In this document: piece by piece, positions 13,062 through 14,169 of the stretch
Layout: every line of letters begins with the position of its first letter
Position numbering within the stretch: position 1 is the first letter of the stretch
Source: DASXRC01 sp036506795
GTDB lineage: Bacteria > Actinomycetota > Actinomycetes > Mycobacteriales > Micromonosporaceae
Reading direction: 5' to 3'
Assembly: GCA_036506795.1 (NCBI GenBank)
Contig: DASXRC010000248.1
Coordinates: 1-14,169, forward strand
DNA: 14,169 nt
Program-made: the position numbers and the translations under genes
Notes under the pieces: generated by a model
The model's input: the letters and a program-made list of their open reading frames with translations, nothing else
Databases searched by the model: none
What the model was told of the DNA's origin: nothing

Positions 13062-13134
13062 AGGGGTGTGGCGCAATTGGCAGCGCAGCGGTCTCCAAAA
13101 CCGCAGGTTGCAGGTTCGAGTCCTGTCGCCCCTG
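13062..13134 (+). tRNA. tRNA-Trp (anticodon CCA)
   Basis: The acceptor AGGGGTG (13062-13068) pairs with CGCCCCT (13127-13133), including one G-T pair; the discriminator is G13134. The anticodon stem GCGGT/ACCGC holds loop CTCCAAA, anticodon CCA at 13095-13097. The D arm is GCGC-AATTGGCA-GCGC. The 3' CCA is not encoded. It lies 74 nt before secE, the usual actinobacterial arrangement, and no terminator separates them. Confidence 0.97.
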
Positions 13135-13208
13135 CGCCTAGGCTCGAATGGCCCGGATCGGCAGCGGCCGGCGTGTGACATAACCACCCCGCGATGGAAG
13201 AGGGCGAG

Positions 13209-13592
13209 ATGGCCGAGAGCAACCGGCGTGGCAAGGGTGCCGCGGACGAGCCCCTCGACGACGCGTTCGACGACATCGTCGACGACGACGCCGAGGAGCC
13301 GGCGCGCGGCGGCGGGACGGCCACCCGCGCCCGCGCGCGCACCGGCGCCGACCGCCGGCCGGTGCGGGTACGCCGGGAGACCGAGCGAGTCGGGCTTTTC
13401 GCCCGGATCGGCCGGTTTATCCGGGAAGTCGTGGCGGAGCTGCGAAAGGTCATCTGGCCGACCCGCAAGGAGTTGCTGACCTACACCGCCGTGGTCCTCA
13501 CGTTCGTGGCGGCGATGACGGCCTTGATCCTCGTGCTGGACTACGGGTTCGCCAAGGGCGTGCTGTGGGTCTTCGGCAATGGAGGCCAGTGA
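13209..13592 (+). CDS. secE: Preprotein translocase subunit SecE
   Basis: SecE is the essential small subunit that clamps the SecY channel. The C-terminal half carries the conserved amphipathic helix and hinge FIREVVAELRKVIWPTRKEL (about 71-90) and one membrane span (about 92-115). The N-terminal ~65 residues are a charged, low-complexity tail, first acidic (DDAFDDIVDDD) and then basic, as in other actinobacterial SecE proteins. I start at ATG 13209, with GGAAGAGGG (13196-13204) upstream; the earlier ATG at 13194 lacks a ribosome binding site. It precedes nusG almost without a gap, and nusG's Shine-Dalgarno GGAGG lies inside the last secE codons. Confidence 0.95.
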   Translation: MAESNRRGKGAADEPLDDAFDDIVDDDAEEPARGGGTATRARARTGADRRPVRVRRETERVGLFARIGRFIREVVAELRKVIWPTRKELLTYTAVVLTFVAAMTALILVLDYGFAKGVLWVFGNGGQ

Positions 13593-13594
13593 TA

Positions 13595-14169
13595 GTGACG
13601 GAAGTGAGCGACGTGCCCGAATACGACCAGACCACCGCGACCACCGACGAGCAGGGCTCGGTGGCGACGGAGGCCGCCACCGCGGCGGAGGCTGCGCCCG
13701 TCGAATCCGAGGCGGAATTCGACCCGGTCGCCGAGCTGCGCCAGAAGCTGCGGTACGCGCCCGGCGACTGGTTCGTCGTGCACTCCTACGCGGGGTACGA
13801 GAACAAGGTCAAGGCCAACCTGGAGACCCGGATCACCAGCCTCGACATGGAGGAGTTCATCTACCAGGTGGAGGTGCCGACCCGGGAAGAGATCGAGGTC
13901 AAGAACGGCAAGCGGCTCCAGGTGCAGAACAAGGTCTTCCCCGGGTACATCCTGGTCCGGATGGAGCTGACCCCGGAGTCGTACTCCTGCGTTCGGAACA
14001 CGCCCGGGGTTACCGGGTTTGTCGGCGCCACCGACCGGGCCGACCGGCCGGCTCCGCTCTCGCTGGACGAGGTGCTCAAGTGGCTGGCCCCGGCGGTTGC
14101 CCCGGAGGCCGGCGGCAAGAAGGCCAAGGCCGAGATCAAGGTGCTCGACTTCGAGGTCGGCGACTCGGT
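13595..14169 (+). CDS. nusG: Transcription termination/antitermination protein NusG (3' end cut by window)
   Basis: NusG binds RNA polymerase and modulates elongation, pausing and Rho-dependent termination. The NGN domain starts at DWFVVHSYAGYENKVKANLE and includes VFPGYILVRMEL and NTPGVTGFVG; the window ends just at the start of the KOW domain (VLDFEVGDS). The ~55-residue Ala/Glu/Thr-rich acidic N-terminal extension is usual in actinobacteria. GTG 13595 is chosen because GGAGG (13581-13585) is 9 nt upstream; GTG 13589, which overlaps the secE stop, has only a 3-nt spacing, and GTGs at 13604 and 13613 are further options. Translationally linked to secE. Confidence 0.95.
   Translation, partial: MTEVSDVPEYDQTTATTDEQGSVATEAATAAEAAPVESEAEFDPVAELRQKLRYAPGDWFVVHSYAGYENKVKANLETRITSLDMEEFIYQVEVPTREEIEVKNGKRLQVQNKVFPGYILVRMELTPESYSCVRNTPGVTGFVGATDRADRPAPLSLDEVLKWLAPAVAPEAGGKKAKAEIKVLDFEVGDS

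Noticed and set aside
1..14169. CRISPR array, insertion sequences, rRNA genes
   Set aside because: No regularly spaced repeats, terminal inverted repeats with a transposase, or rRNA-like sequence were seen.

Overview
The window is chromosomal DNA from a high-GC Gram-positive bacterium (Actinomycetota). Support comes from the strong G/C preference at third codon positions, the GTG starts, the GC-rich hairpin terminators without U-tracts, and the block tRNA-Thr, tRNA-Met, rpmG, two MaoC-type hydratase genes, tRNA-Trp, secE, nusG, which is a conserved actinobacterial chromosome segment. A Micromonosporales-like host is my guess from the general look of the proteins; I could not test it.

Layout. 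111-986 is htpX (membrane zinc protease), closed by a 12-bp hairpin. 1172-2443 is an MFS permease. It converges at a shared hairpin on a minus-strand pair, an NAD(P)H:FMN reductase (2557-3129) and a YczE/YitT-type membrane protein (2886-3740). That pair diverges from a MarR repressor gene (3798-4265) across a 57-bp region with two copies of a palindromic operator and two apparently leaderless promoters. 4278-4772 (minus) is yajQ. tRNA-Tyr and its terminator follow at 4897-5021, then a RibD/DHFR-fold reductase (5153-5710, minus), a gene-poor, atypical 380-bp stretch, and an MMPL/RND exporter (6092-8446) closed by a hairpin. 8649-11436 is a two-gene operon: a 67-residue secreted peptide precursor whose mature part starts and ends with EVGWE, and a seven-TM GAF-GGDEF-EAL cyclic-di-GMP enzyme. 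From 11529 to the end lies the translation/secretion block, with nusG cut by the window edge.

How the genes work together. The right third is housekeeping: two tRNAs, ribosomal protein L33, a heterodimeric (R)-hydroxyacyl dehydratase pair (HadA/HadB-like), tRNA-Trp, the translocon subunit SecE and the transcription factor NusG. The left two thirds is a string of small independent units, mostly envelope or redox functions (protease, permease, flavin reductase, exporter). The most interesting unit is the secreted peptide plus c-di-GMP enzyme operon, which might be a peptide/sensor pair. The best-resolved regulation is the MarR operator region. I see no CRISPR array, insertion sequence, prophage or rRNA gene.
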